Assembly: GCA_040751955.1 (NCBI GenBank)
Contig: JBFMFY010000005.1
Location: forward strand, 33,178 to 97,177
DNA: 64,000 nt
Source: SpSt-333 sp040751955
GTDB lineage: Bacteria > Bacteroidota > Ignavibacteria > UBA10030 > UBA8401
Reading direction: 5' to 3'
Shown here: positions 1 to 8,534 of the stretch, in pieces
How the letters are laid out: each line of letters begins with the position of its first letter
Position numbering within the stretch: position 1 is the stretch's first letter
The notes under the pieces: generated by a model
Told to the model about the DNA's origin: nothing
Database searches by the model: none
What the model saw: the letters and a program-made list of their open reading frames with translations, nothing else
Made by a program: the position numbers and the translations under genes

Positions 1-171
1 ATAAGTGTGATCAATAATAAGAAAGATCGTTGTGCAGCAGAACGGTTCATACTTCCTCCGGGGAATATTCTAGATAGATACAAAAACCTGTTAGAATGTA
101 TTAAGGAACGATTTGAAAGTCAAGAAGCCTTTTTCACACGTTGTCTCACGGCACTCGCCAGTTGTTGCTGA
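1..171 (+). CDS. possible 3' end of a gene entering from the left edge
   Basis: Frame 1 is open from the first base to a TGA at 169-171 (56 codons) and reads like plausible protein, with a basic, amphipathic stretch around codons 15-40. No start is visible because it would lie left of the window. Its last ~50 bases overlap the 3' end of the convergent ATP-grasp gene. The family is not recognised. It could equally be chance open frame, since 56 codons is short; the sequence left of the edge would decide. Confidence 0.3.
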   Translation: MSVINNKKDRCAAERFILPPGNILDRYKNLLECIKERFESQEAFFTRCLTALASCC

Positions 172-1034
172 ATCGCGGATATCACGACATTCGGAACGCC
201 GTCAAAATGTTTCGATTGAGGGCGCATATCGCATATTTCATTGACGTAATCCACCGCCACAAATTTGCCTTCTTTTGTCAATGCGATCTCAGTGGAAAAA
301 AAATCCAATCTGCAGATTTTGAACATCGTCTCACAGATTCGGTTCAATGGTTGCAATTTGTATTTTTTTATTTCATCAGGAATCAATTCACGGTAGATAT
401 GAGTCGTGTGGTCCCACCAACTTGGTATCACTTTGCCAAACGCATAAAAAACTCTGAACCATGCTGTTGTACCATCAAGGTTCTCCGGCAGTATTGTTTC
501 CTGCAGCAGGTAGGAATCGTTTTTGTGATGTTGACGGGAGCGAATGATCTCTTTCAGCGATTCGGCGCCGAGCACCACACCGATGCCCCCTCCGGTAGTA
601 TTCGCCGGTTTTATGATGAACGGTCGTCCAAGATGCGCCAATTCCGTGAGGCTTAATTCTACTTCTTTCTTTTTGTTGTATGGTGAAATGATGATGGTGT
701 ACGGAACATCAATCCCTTCGCCAAGGCAGGCGAGGTGTGTGTTCGATTTGTCTTTAGCATATTCAACATATTCGTATTTGTTGAATTGATGGACTGTTGA
801 GCGCGTAATTAACCGAGCGAGCGGCAGAAATGTTTCATCATCGTCGGAAGCCCGATCCAGAAAAGTCCGAAAGAAGACCTTTCCGGATCGGAATTGTTTC
901 GTTACTTCCTTAATATTGTGCATTTCGATGCGGAATGTTGTCAACCCGAGCTTGTGGCATTCCCACTCCACACCGTGAATAAAATCACCGTCGAATTCCC
1001 AATTCCACGCCAAGCCGAGATCGTACAGTTCCAT
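120..1034 (-). CDS. ATP-grasp domain protein
   Basis: A 304-residue protein with the look of an ATP-grasp ligase (RimK/YheC-like fold). The ATP-binding glycine-rich loop is visible as Phe-Ile-Ile-Lys-Pro-Ala-Asn-Thr-Thr-Gly-Gly-Gly-Ile-Gly around residue 140. The C-terminal segment around residue 255 has a Val-Asp-Tyr-Val-Asn-Glu stretch that fits the metal/ATP site. ATP-grasp enzymes join a carboxylate to an amine or thiol through an acyl-phosphate. The substrate here cannot be inferred. It lies 12 bases downstream of nagB on the same strand and is probably co-transcribed with it. No signal peptide or membrane segment is seen, so it should act in the cytoplasm. Confidence 0.65.
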   Translation of the reverse strand: MELYDLGLAWNWEFDGDFIHGVEWECHKLGLTTFRIEMHNIKEVTKQFRSGKVFFRTFLDRASDDDETFLPLARLITRSTVHQFNKYEYVEYAKDKSNTHLACLGEGIDVPYTIIISPYNKKKEVELSLTELAHLGRPFIIKPANTTGGGIGVVLGAESLKEIIRSRQHHKNDSYLLQETILPENLDGTTAWFRVFYAFGKVIPSWWDHTTHIYRELIPDEIKKYKLQPLNRICETMFKICRLDFFSTEIALTKEGKFVAVDYVNEICDMRPQSKHFDGVPNVVISAIQQQLASAVRQRVKKAS

Positions 1035-1046
1035 CAGAACAACATC

Positions 1047-1856
1047 TCACAGTAATGATTTCGGATCGAGATTCGGCGCTTCGATGTCCTTGAAATATTT
1101 CATTGTTCCGACTTTCAGCTCGTATGTCGAATCGTCGTCGCAAACGATGATCCCCTTTGGGTGGAGTTGCAATGCGCTGACTGTCCACATATGGTTGACG
1201 CCGGCTTCTACAACATGGGCGAGTGCCCGCGCTTTACCGTGTCCCGAAATAATGATCACAACCTCTTTTGCGTCAAGTACGGTCGCGACACCCACCGTGA
1301 GCGCCGTCCGTGGAACTTTGGAGATGTCATTGTTGAAGAAACGAGAGTTGGCAACAAGCGTATCATAGGTCAGTGTCTTTATACGTGTACGAGAGGAGAG
1401 TGAGGAGCCAGGTTCGTTGAACGCAATATGCCCGTCCGGTCCGATTCCGCCTAAGAATAGATTGATCCCTCCGTAGCTTTTTATTTTCTTTTCATAATCG
1501 TCGCATTCTTTTTGAAGGTCCTTCGCGTTTCCGTTCAGGATGTTGACATTTTTCTTATCCACATCAACGTGATTGAAAAAATTGTTCCACATGAATGAGT
1601 GGTAACTCTCCGGGTGGCTTTCGGGCAACCCCACATACTCGTCCATATTGAATGTGACGACGTTCTTGAACGATACTTTGTTCCCTTTGTACATCTTGAC
1701 TAATTCTTTATACGTGCCGATTGGTGAAGAACCGGTCGGGAGTCCCAGGACAAATGGTTTTTTTGGAGTGGGATTGAATTCACGGATTCGTTTTGCAACG
1801 TATGCTGCAGTCCACTGACTGACAAAATCGTAATTTGGTTGAATGATAACACGCAT
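1047..1856 (-). CDS. nagB: glucosamine-6-phosphate deaminase
   Basis: Converts glucosamine-6-phosphate to fructose-6-phosphate and ammonia, the step that brings amino sugars into glycolysis. The 269-residue length is normal for NagB. Motifs seen: the phosphate-binding Leu-Pro-Thr-Gly-Ser-Ser-Pro near residue 39, Asn-Met-Asp-Glu-Tyr near 70 with the catalytic Asp, and Gly-Pro-Asp-Gly-His-Ile-Ala-Phe-Asn-Glu-Pro near 138 with the catalytic His. The ATG has a good AAAGGAG ribosome site a few bases upstream. It is divergent from wecB, so amino-sugar catabolism and UDP-GlcNAc use share one 85-base intergenic region. No nagA is present in the window. Confidence 0.95.
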   Translation of the reverse strand: MRVIIQPNYDFVSQWTAAYVAKRIREFNPTPKKPFVLGLPTGSSPIGTYKELVKMYKGNKVSFKNVVTFNMDEYVGLPESHPESYHSFMWNNFFNHVDVDKKNVNILNGNAKDLQKECDDYEKKIKSYGGINLFLGGIGPDGHIAFNEPGSSLSSRTRIKTLTYDTLVANSRFFNNDISKVPRTALTVGVATVLDAKEVVIIISGHGKARALAHVVEAGVNHMWTVSALQLHPKGIIVCDDDSTYELKVGTMKYFKDIEAPNLDPKSLL

Positions 1857-1941
1857 GGAATTCTCCTTTCTTTGAGGTGCACTAATATAAAAAAAAGGAG
1901 AGTATCTTTACACTTTTATTTTTATCTTGCCCGTGCTCACT

Positions 1942-3105
1942 ATGAAAAAATTGGCAATTATATTCGGCACCCGCCCGGACACAATCAAACTTGCTCCTGT
2001 TGTTCTCGAGTTGCGAAAGTATCCGCAATTTTTTTCCATCATCACGATCGCAACTGCGCAGCACAGGACTATGCTGGATGATGTCCTGTCGGTATTTGAG
2101 ATCGTTCCCGACCACGATCTTAACGTGATGACCGAACAACAGTCGCTTTCGCTGCTGACGCAAACGTTGATAGTGAAACTGGATGAAGTGCTCGGGAAAG
2201 AAAAACCGGACATGGTTATCGTCCAGGGTGATACGGCAACAACATTCGCTGCAAGTCTGACGGCGTTCTATCATAAAATTCCTGTCGTTCATGTAGAAGC
2301 GGGATTACGGACCCGGAACAAATTCTATCCCTTTCCTGAAGAGATATTTCGAAGACTGACTTCGCACACAGCTGATATTCATTGTGCTCCAACATTGAAA
2401 GCAGTGAAAGATTTGAGAAATGAAGGGATCTCAAAAGAGACGATCTTTTGCACAGGAAACACCGTTATTGACGCACTACGTATTGTGTTGGGTAGAAAAC
2501 ATGATGTGGAGAATCCGGTTCTCCGAAATCTCTTCGCGGAAGAAAAAAAGATCGTTGTGATAACAATGCATCGGCGGGAAAATTGGGGCGAACCGATGAA
2601 AGAAGTATGTAACGCAGTGCGTGATCTTGCAAATCTTTCTCCCGATATGCATTTTGTTTTTCCTGTTCACTTGAATCCGGTCGTTCGCGAAGTCGTCACA
2701 CCGATCCTGAGTGGCATTACAAATGTCCACCTTATTGAACCGTTGAACTACTCGGACTTTGCACAACTTCTTTCACGCTCACATTTTGTCATCAGTGACT
2801 CGGGGGGATTGCAGGAAGAAGCGCCGTCACTCGGCGTTCCTGTTCTTGTATTACGTGAAGTTACCGAGAGACCCGAAGCGGTTACATTCGGAACGGTGAA
2901 ATTGGTCGGAACGGATAAAGTGAAAATACTTCAGTATGCGCTCAAGCTGCTCAGAGACAAAAAATTCTACAACAAGATGTCCCGATCTGTCAATCCTTAC
3001 GGCGACGGGAAAGCATCGGAACGTATCGTTGCCGCATTACTGCATCATTTTGGATATACTAAAAAGCGAATGAAGGAATTTCTCCCGCGTGGCTATCAAA
3101 AGTAG
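1942..3105 (+). CDS. wecB: UDP-N-acetylglucosamine 2-epimerase (non-hydrolysing)
   Basis: Interconverts UDP-GlcNAc and UDP-ManNAc, giving a precursor for surface polysaccharide. Family motifs are all visible: Gly-Thr-Arg-Pro at the N-terminus, Gln-Gly-Asp-Thr near residue 92, His-Val-Glu-Ala-Gly-Leu-Arg-Thr near 113, Pro-Glu-Glu near 128, Met-His-Arg-Arg-Glu-Asn near 209, and Ser-Asp-Ser-Gly-Gly-Leu-Gln-Glu-Glu near 284. These include the Asp, Glu and His residues used in catalysis in the family. I start it at the ATG at 1942 (387 residues); the frame is open to a TTG at 1927, but family members begin directly at the Lys-Lys-Leu beta strand. First gene of a three-gene overlapping operon with two exported proteins. 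Confidence 0.93.
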   Translation: MKKLAIIFGTRPDTIKLAPVVLELRKYPQFFSIITIATAQHRTMLDDVLSVFEIVPDHDLNVMTEQQSLSLLTQTLIVKLDEVLGKEKPDMVIVQGDTATTFAASLTAFYHKIPVVHVEAGLRTRNKFYPFPEEIFRRLTSHTADIHCAPTLKAVKDLRNEGISKETIFCTGNTVIDALRIVLGRKHDVENPVLRNLFAEEKKIVVITMHRRENWGEPMKEVCNAVRDLANLSPDMHFVFPVHLNPVVREVVTPILSGITNVHLIEPLNYSDFAQLLSRSHFVISDSGGLQEEAPSLGVPVLVLREVTERPEAVTFGTVKLVGTDKVKILQYALKLLRDKKFYNKMSRSVNPYGDGKASERIVAALLHHFGYTKKRMKEFLPRGYQK

Positions 3106-3928
3106 CGTACTTATCACTTGCATCGTTGCTGCCGTTCTCTTTTCTCAAACGCAGAAACCTGAGTTGAGATCCTACGATTTTGCAGCCAAGAACATCGTAC
3201 AGGTAGAACTACCCAAACCCTTAAAAGAAATCTCCGGGCTGGCTGTCAGTAACGACGGCAAGTTGTTTGCCCATCACGATGAGTCGGGTGATCTGTTCCA
3301 GATAAATAGTGCGGACGGCTCCGTTGTTAAAAAATTCTCTTTGGGACCGAGGCGAGTATCAGAAGATTTTGAAGGAATTGCAATTGCAGGCGACCTGTTG
3401 TATCTGGTGACAAGCAGCGGCGTCTTGTATGAATTTGCCGAAGGGAATAACAACGAAAAAGTACCGTATAAAGTATTTGAAACGCCGCTGCTGGAAGAGT
3501 ACGATGTTGAAGGATTATGTTACGATCCGAATACAAAGTGCCTGCTGCTGGCATGCAAGGGATATTCCGGACTTGCCAACATCGGATCAAAAGCGGTTTT
3601 TGCTTTTTCTTTGACGACAAAGAAGATGGAACGGTTACCCAGATTCCTCCTCTCATTGAAAGAGTTGGAGGCGATGTTGCACGATAAACCGTTCCACCCC
3701 TCAGGAATTGAATATGTCCCTGCAACTGGAACATTCTTCATCCTCGACTCATACATAAAATCGGTGATAGAAATATCTCCCGAAGGAAAGGTGCTCCAAT
3801 CTGTGAAACTGAAAAATACTCTCCACAAGCAGCCGGAAGGGATCACGCTGCTGCGGGATGGAACATTGTGCATCAGCGATGAAGGATCGAACCATGGTAC
3901 GCTGACATTCTATAACAAACGAAAATGA
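3089..3928 (+). CDS. SdiA-regulated-like secreted beta-propeller protein
   Basis: A 279-residue protein with an N-terminal hydrophobic segment (residues 5-19) ending in Phe-Ser-Gln, consistent with a signal peptide. The rest has the repeated strand-turn pattern of a beta-propeller. The Ile-Ser-Gly-Leu-Ala start of the first blade, Glu-Asp-Phe-Glu-Gly-Ile-Ala and Pro-Glu-Gly-Ile-Thr segments match the SdiA-regulated / phytase-like esterase family as I know it. Biochemical role is unknown. It uses a GTG start lying inside the last codons of wecB (17-base overlap), and its stop overlaps the next gene's ATG as ATGA, so the three genes are translationally coupled. It probably acts in the periplasm or on the surface. 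Confidence 0.65.
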   Translation: MAIKSSVLITCIVAAVLFSQTQKPELRSYDFAAKNIVQVELPKPLKEISGLAVSNDGKLFAHHDESGDLFQINSADGSVVKKFSLGPRRVSEDFEGIAIAGDLLYLVTSSGVLYEFAEGNNNEKVPYKVFETPLLEEYDVEGLCYDPNTKCLLLACKGYSGLANIGSKAVFAFSLTTKKMERLPRFLLSLKELEAMLHDKPFHPSGIEYVPATGTFFILDSYIKSVIEISPEGKVLQSVKLKNTLHKQPEGITLLRDGTLCISDEGSNHGTLTFYNKRK

Positions 3929-5073
3929 AAAAATTCTTTTTCTTCACAACTCTCATCTTATCTGGCTGCAGCATACAAGCCCCTTTCATCCGTCCAGGTT
4001 CTCCAGAACGGGTGCCCGCTATATCTTCTGATTCACTTCTGTACACAATTTTGTTAATCGGTGATGCGGGAGAACCGTTGCCGGACGGGAAAGAAACGAA
4101 CTTTACCATATTGACTCGCCACGCTGCTGAGAATCCACGCAATACAACAATCGTATTTCTTGGTGATAATGTGTATCCGAAAGGGTTGCCTGATACGTTA
4201 AGTTCAGAGAGGAAAGAGATGGAACGGCGTCTTGATGAACAGATTGCAATTGCAGAACGGAGCGGTGCGTTCGGACTTTTTGTTCCGGGGAATCATGACT
4301 GGGAATATCAGGGTGAGGATGGATTAGCAACGCTGAAACGACAGGAGGAATTCATTACGGCAAAACATTTAATGAATGTAACCATGTTGCCACGCGACGG
4401 ATATCCAGGTCCTTCAATCATTGATATCACAGATTCGATTCGAATTATCGCGATCGACACGCAGTGGTGGCTGCATGCGTTTGACAAGCCGTTGTACAAC
4501 GGTGACACCTGCGAAGCGCAAACTAAAAAAAGATTTTTGGATTCTCTTTCGCGGGTTTTGAGTACTTCAAAAAAGACCATCGTCGCAGCGCATCATCCGA
4601 TTGAATCGTACGGAGAGCATGGAGGATTCTTCGATTGGCGTGATCATATTTTTCCGTTCCGGAAACTTTTCCATTGGTTGTGGCTTCCGCTGCCGGGAAT
4701 AGGATCGTTGTACCCGCTCTCTCGCATGATGGGGATTTCCAATCAGGATTTTTCGGGAGAAAGGTACGAAGAATTACGGAGACAACTGGATAGTGTTTTA
4801 ACTCGCAGTACTCCTGTTGCGTACGTTGCAGGACACGAACACGCACTGCAGGTATTGGATCGAAGGTCACGTCATTGGTATCTCGTCAGCGGAAAAGGAA
4901 TTCAAATGCACACTGAAGCGTTAACGTACGGTGATCGCACAATCTTTGCCTCCCGCGGAACGGGATTTATGAGATTAGATTTTGCGCTGGATGGCTCAGT
5001 CAGACTCGGAGTTATCGAGGCAACGGAGGATACGGTACGCGGAAGGGAAGTATTCTCGATGATGCTACATTGA
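3925..5073 (+). CDS. metallophosphoesterase lipoprotein
   Basis: A 382-residue calcineurin-type phosphoesterase. The N-terminus has a hydrophobic stretch ending in a lipobox (Leu-Ser-Gly-Cys, Cys at 15), so it should be lipid-anchored outside the inner membrane. Metal-binding motifs are in order: Ile-Gly-Asp-Ala-Gly near residue 48, Leu-Gly-Asp-Asn-Val-Tyr near 80, Gly-Asn-His-Asp-Trp near 122, Ala-His-His-Pro near 222, and Gly-His-Glu-His near 304. This layout resembles purple-acid/tartrate-resistant phosphatase-like enzymes. The start overlaps the preceding stop by 4 bases. The 3' end overlaps that of convergent ppk1 by 9 bases. The natural substrate is not known. Confidence 0.8.
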   Translation: MKKFFFFTTLILSGCSIQAPFIRPGSPERVPAISSDSLLYTILLIGDAGEPLPDGKETNFTILTRHAAENPRNTTIVFLGDNVYPKGLPDTLSSERKEMERRLDEQIAIAERSGAFGLFVPGNHDWEYQGEDGLATLKRQEEFITAKHLMNVTMLPRDGYPGPSIIDITDSIRIIAIDTQWWLHAFDKPLYNGDTCEAQTKKRFLDSLSRVLSTSKKTIVAAHHPIESYGEHGGFFDWRDHIFPFRKLFHWLWLPLPGIGSLYPLSRMMGISNQDFSGERYEELRRQLDSVLTRSTPVAYVAGHEHALQVLDRRSRHWYLVSGKGIQMHTEALTYGDRTIFASRGTGFMRLDFALDGSVRLGVIEATEDTVRGREVFSMMLH

Positions 5074-7170
5074 GTTCTTCGTCGCAAGATAGTGATAAAT
5101 TTCCAGCTGCGATTCGACCGGTTTGTTCTCCTCACTTTTTACGTACGCATTTTTTAAATTTCTGTCCAGAACCCTTGCCTTCACGCTGTCCATGAATTGA
5201 AAATTCAGAATATCCTTAATCTCCTTTTTGATACTGTCATCATAGATCGGGAACGCAACCTCGACTCTTCTGCTCAGATTTCTCTTCATCCAGTCTGCCG
5301 AGGATAAATACAGTATCTCATTCCCTGCGTTGTGGAAGATATAGACCCGTCCATGTTCAAGGTATCTGCCGACGATGCTGAATGCGGAAATATTCTTGCT
5401 GAATGTTTTGTCGCCGGGAACAAGGCAAAAAATGCCGCGAACGAGGAGAGTTATTTTCACTCCTGCCTGACTCGCTTCGTACAGTTTGTCGATCATCTCG
5501 CGGTCTTCCAGACTGTTTACTTTTATCGTCATTGTTGCAGGGATATGACGGCGTGCATTTTGGATCTCCTGATCGATCAATTCGAGCAGCCGCTTGCGCA
5601 GTGAGAATGGTGCAACGAGCAAATGATTGGTTTTTACCGTGGAAATTTTTTTATTCAGAAATTTAAAGACATCGAACATCTCGTTCGTTATGCGCACGTC
5701 GGATGTGAAGAGCCCGTGGTCGGTGTACAACTCGGCTGTCTTTTCGTTGAAATTGCCGGTGCTTAAATATCCGTACCGCCGTTTCACCGTTCCTTCCGTT
5801 CGTGTGATCAAGCAGAGTTTTGCATGCACTTTTAAACCGGGATAGCTGTACAATACTTTCACGCCGGCGTTTTTCAACTCTTCAGCCCAATAGATATTCG
5901 ATTCTTCATCGAAACGCGCCATCAATTCCACATAGGCGGTGACTTCTTTTTTATTTCTCGCCGCCATAATCAATGCATTCACGATCTTTGATTGTGATGC
6001 AACCCTGTAGAGTGTGATCCTGATCTGCGTTACTTTTGGATCTGCTGCCGCCTCTTCCAGAAGCCGTACGACCGGCTGGTAGGAATGGTACGGATAGTGC
6101 AGGATCCAATCTCTTTCGCGCAGTGCCGGAAACAATGATCTATAGGAAGCGAGTTGTTTATGCTGCAACGGTTCACGTTGCTCAAAACATGGGAGGCGTC
6201 CTTCGGGATTCGGGAAATTGAAAAAGTCACTGAAGTTGTGGTACCGAGCTCCGGGAATCATTTCCTTTTCAGACAATTGGAGCGACTTCCGAAGCGTTGT
6301 CAGCATCTCTTCACTCATATTCGGATCGTAGAGGAAGCGTGCCGGGGCACCCGTCTTGCGTGTCTTTACCGCTTTTCGTATCACATCCACCACGTCGCCG
6401 TTCAGTTCTTCTTCAAAGTACAGTTCTGCATCACGCGTCAGCTTGACGGAGTACGATGCAACGATATCGAAATTCGGAAAGATGTAAGAGAGATTTTTCC
6501 TGAGCACATCGTCGAGGAACATGATGTAGAACTTATTTTCAAACTTCGGAAGTTCCACAAACCGTGGCGCATGTTGTGTGGGCACTTCGATGATTGCATA
6601 TTGATATTTTGGGGCGACAGTATCTTTTGGTTTCAGTTGCACAACAAGGTACAGTTGCTTGTTCTGCAAGAATACTTCTCCGCCGATATCGGAGAGGAAG
6701 GTGTATTTAATATGCGGCAGGATCTTCTCTTTGAAATACTCGTTGACAAACTGCTCGTGAACGATCTTGGAATCCTTATCCGAGACGAGAAATACCTTGT
6801 GTTCTCTCATCTCTTTCAGCAATTCATTCCGAAAGATGCTGCCGTACTCTTCCTGCTGTTTTTTGACGATGCGGTGGATCTCCGTCAACAGGTCTTCGGG
6901 ATCAATATCGTACTTCTTTTTCTTTTTTTTCCTGAGACGCAGAAGACTGCGGATCGATGCGACGCGCACGCGGAAGAATTCGTCGGAGTTTGACGAGTAA
7001 ATGGCAAGGAATCGAAGTCGTTCATACAACGGATTGCGGTGATCCTTCGCTTCCTGCAGCACTCGATAGTTGAAGGCAAGCCAGCTGATCTCGCGATTGA
7101 TGTATTTCTTCTGGTCGAATTCTACCGATTCGGAGAAAAACTTAAAGATATCAAATCGAAGAAGGTCCAT
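5065..7170 (-). CDS. ppk1: polyphosphate kinase 1
   Basis: Makes polyphosphate from ATP through a phosphohistidine intermediate. At 701 residues it has the usual PPK1 length and layout: N-terminal helical domain starting with the Asn-Arg-Glu-Ile-Ser-Trp-Leu-Ala-Phe-Asn signature near residue 25, a middle domain, and two C-terminal PLD-like domains. The catalytic His region is Gly-Leu-Lys-Val-His-Ala-Lys near 450, and the second conserved His lies in His-Gly-Arg-Val-Tyr near 606. Transcribed left, followed after a terminator hairpin on its upstream side by an HD-PycTM protein gene. No ppx-type exopolyphosphatase is seen nearby. Confidence 0.95.
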   Translation of the reverse strand: MDLLRFDIFKFFSESVEFDQKKYINREISWLAFNYRVLQEAKDHRNPLYERLRFLAIYSSNSDEFFRVRVASIRSLLRLRKKKKKKYDIDPEDLLTEIHRIVKKQQEEYGSIFRNELLKEMREHKVFLVSDKDSKIVHEQFVNEYFKEKILPHIKYTFLSDIGGEVFLQNKQLYLVVQLKPKDTVAPKYQYAIIEVPTQHAPRFVELPKFENKFYIMFLDDVLRKNLSYIFPNFDIVASYSVKLTRDAELYFEEELNGDVVDVIRKAVKTRKTGAPARFLYDPNMSEEMLTTLRKSLQLSEKEMIPGARYHNFSDFFNFPNPEGRLPCFEQREPLQHKQLASYRSLFPALRERDWILHYPYHSYQPVVRLLEEAAADPKVTQIRITLYRVASQSKIVNALIMAARNKKEVTAYVELMARFDEESNIYWAEELKNAGVKVLYSYPGLKVHAKLCLITRTEGTVKRRYGYLSTGNFNEKTAELYTDHGLFTSDVRITNEMFDVFKFLNKKISTVKTNHLLVAPFSLRKRLLELIDQEIQNARRHIPATMTIKVNSLEDREMIDKLYEASQAGVKITLLVRGIFCLVPGDKTFSKNISAFSIVGRYLEHGRVYIFHNAGNEILYLSSADWMKRNLSRRVEVAFPIYDDSIKKEIKDILNFQFMDSVKARVLDRNLKNAYVKSEENKPVESQLEIYHYLATKNSM

Positions 7171-7189
7171 ACAAGAAGATAAATAAAGA

Positions 7190-7209
7190 TGCCGAACAAA
7201 TGTTCGGCA
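7190..7209 (-). terminator. hairpin between HD-PycTM gene and ppk1
   Basis: TGCCGAACA-AA-TGTTCGGCA is a perfect 9-base inverted repeat followed, on the minus strand, by a T-rich stretch. It sits downstream of the HD-PycTM gene and upstream of ppk1, so it likely ends the former transcript. Confidence 0.6.
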
Positions 7210-7239
7210 CCGTGCACATTTAATATATTCTTAACGTTG

Positions 7240-8433
7240 CTATATTCCCACGCCGTACTTCCAGAAGGCATAGCCGAACGCCAGCACGGAAGTGACAAGT
7301 CCGTAGAGGAAGATATTGTAACTGATCCGCAAATAATTGTATTTGCGCCCCAACACCTGTCCGAGGTAATAGATGTCCTTGATGAGTGTTCCGTAGAGCA
7401 GGTCTTTATCCTTCATCAATTCCTTCATTCCCCATTCGTAATCGTCGTACCGCATGCCGTAGAAGTTACCGAAGAAGAGGAGGTTGATCTTTTTCTCGGC
7501 GATATCGTTCCGGGTATAGTCTCCTGACGTCACTTTCGGTCGTGTTGAGAGGATCGCGAAGATGATTGTGACGACGCATGTCAGCAGCAGCATGAATGTC
7601 GGGACGATCAATTCGGGTGTTTCGTTGATCCTGCGCAATAGCACGGAAGTGACGATGGAAATGATGATTGCAGGAACGCTGATCATGATGTTTGCTTTGT
7701 TGTCTGCAATGGAACTCAATTCCATATGGTTCTGCGAGGCGATGCGGAACATTGTTTCGATCCCTCTGTTCGGCAATTTTTCTTTCAGAATTTTTTCCGG
7801 AACCACGGAGAGATGCTCGCCGTTCCTGCTTTCGATCTTTTTCAATCTCTTTTTCAGTTTCAGGATATTCTCCTCCCGGCGTTCGTTATATTCCTTCAAC
7901 GCATAGGTGGTATGGTAATGGTGTTGATTGAAGAAATCGATGCTTCGTTTGATCCAGTCGTGTTCAGGAATTGTTTCTCCTTTTGTGTACTCGAATTCCT
8001 GACGTAAAAGTTCTCCCTTCTCGATTATACCTTTTTTCCCTAAGTGGAGAAGATCGGCGTCGCACATCACTTGCTCAAGCACTGTTTTGGGCTGCTGCGG
8101 TACTTTTGTTGCACGGATACACCCGGCAACCTTTTTGATTTTCTCTTCCGGGTATTTTTGTTCTTGCAGGAACGTAGCGGCGATTCCCGCACTCCGTTCT
8201 TCATGCTCCTTCGGAGAATATAAGTATCCGGTGTCGTGGAACCATGCCGCAAGCATCACGATCTCCGTTTCGGAACGGGATAACTTCATTCCCTCCGCAA
8301 TTTCAACCGCATGAGTGACGACTTCGAGTGTATGATCGTAATTGTGGTACTTAATTCTTTGGTTCGGCTGCTCGTTGAAAAGATTGTAAACGTGCGAACT
8401 TGCTTTGCGGAGAATTTCGGTATTGACACTCAT
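7240..8433 (-). CDS. HD-domain phosphohydrolase fused to Pycsar-effector-type membrane domain (PycTM/DUF5706)
   Basis: A 397-residue two-part protein. Residues ~1-200 form an HD domain: His in Tyr-His-Asn-Tyr-Asp-His near 31, the His-Asp pair in Ala-Trp-Phe-His-Asp-Thr-Gly near 69, and a later Asp in Cys-Asp-Ala-Asp near 130. HD domains hydrolyse phosphoesters, often nucleotides. Residues ~225-397 carry an Asp-Asn-Lys-Ala-Asn-Ile-Met segment followed by two hydrophobic helices and a third near the C-terminus, matching the PycTM domain used as a membrane-impairing effector in Pycsar phage defence. No pyrimidine cyclase gene is beside it. The HD fusion may therefore serve a signalling or housekeeping role; this is inference. 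Neighbour of ppk1. Confidence 0.75.
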   Translation of the reverse strand: MSVNTEILRKASSHVYNLFNEQPNQRIKYHNYDHTLEVVTHAVEIAEGMKLSRSETEIVMLAAWFHDTGYLYSPKEHEERSAGIAATFLQEQKYPEEKIKKVAGCIRATKVPQQPKTVLEQVMCDADLLHLGKKGIIEKGELLRQEFEYTKGETIPEHDWIKRSIDFFNQHHYHTTYALKEYNERREENILKLKKRLKKIESRNGEHLSVVPEKILKEKLPNRGIETMFRIASQNHMELSSIADNKANIMISVPAIIISIVTSVLLRRINETPELIVPTFMLLLTCVVTIIFAILSTRPKVTSGDYTRNDIAEKKINLLFFGNFYGMRYDDYEWGMKELMKDKDLLYGTLIKDIYYLGQVLGRKYNYLRISYNIFLYGLVTSVLAFGYAFWKYGVGI

Positions 8434-8534
8434 ATGCTTCCCGTAGGTAGATTGTGCTGAGAAGGTACGAGAAGATGGTTACAGAGTCAAACAAACATGC
8501 GAATTGACAAAGAAACGTGGAAAGGCTTCCTTAA

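Noticed and set aside
6154..6993. 279-codon plus-strand frame within ppk1
   Set aside because: Antisense shadow of a certain gene, Phe/His/Arg-rich as expected for such shadows.
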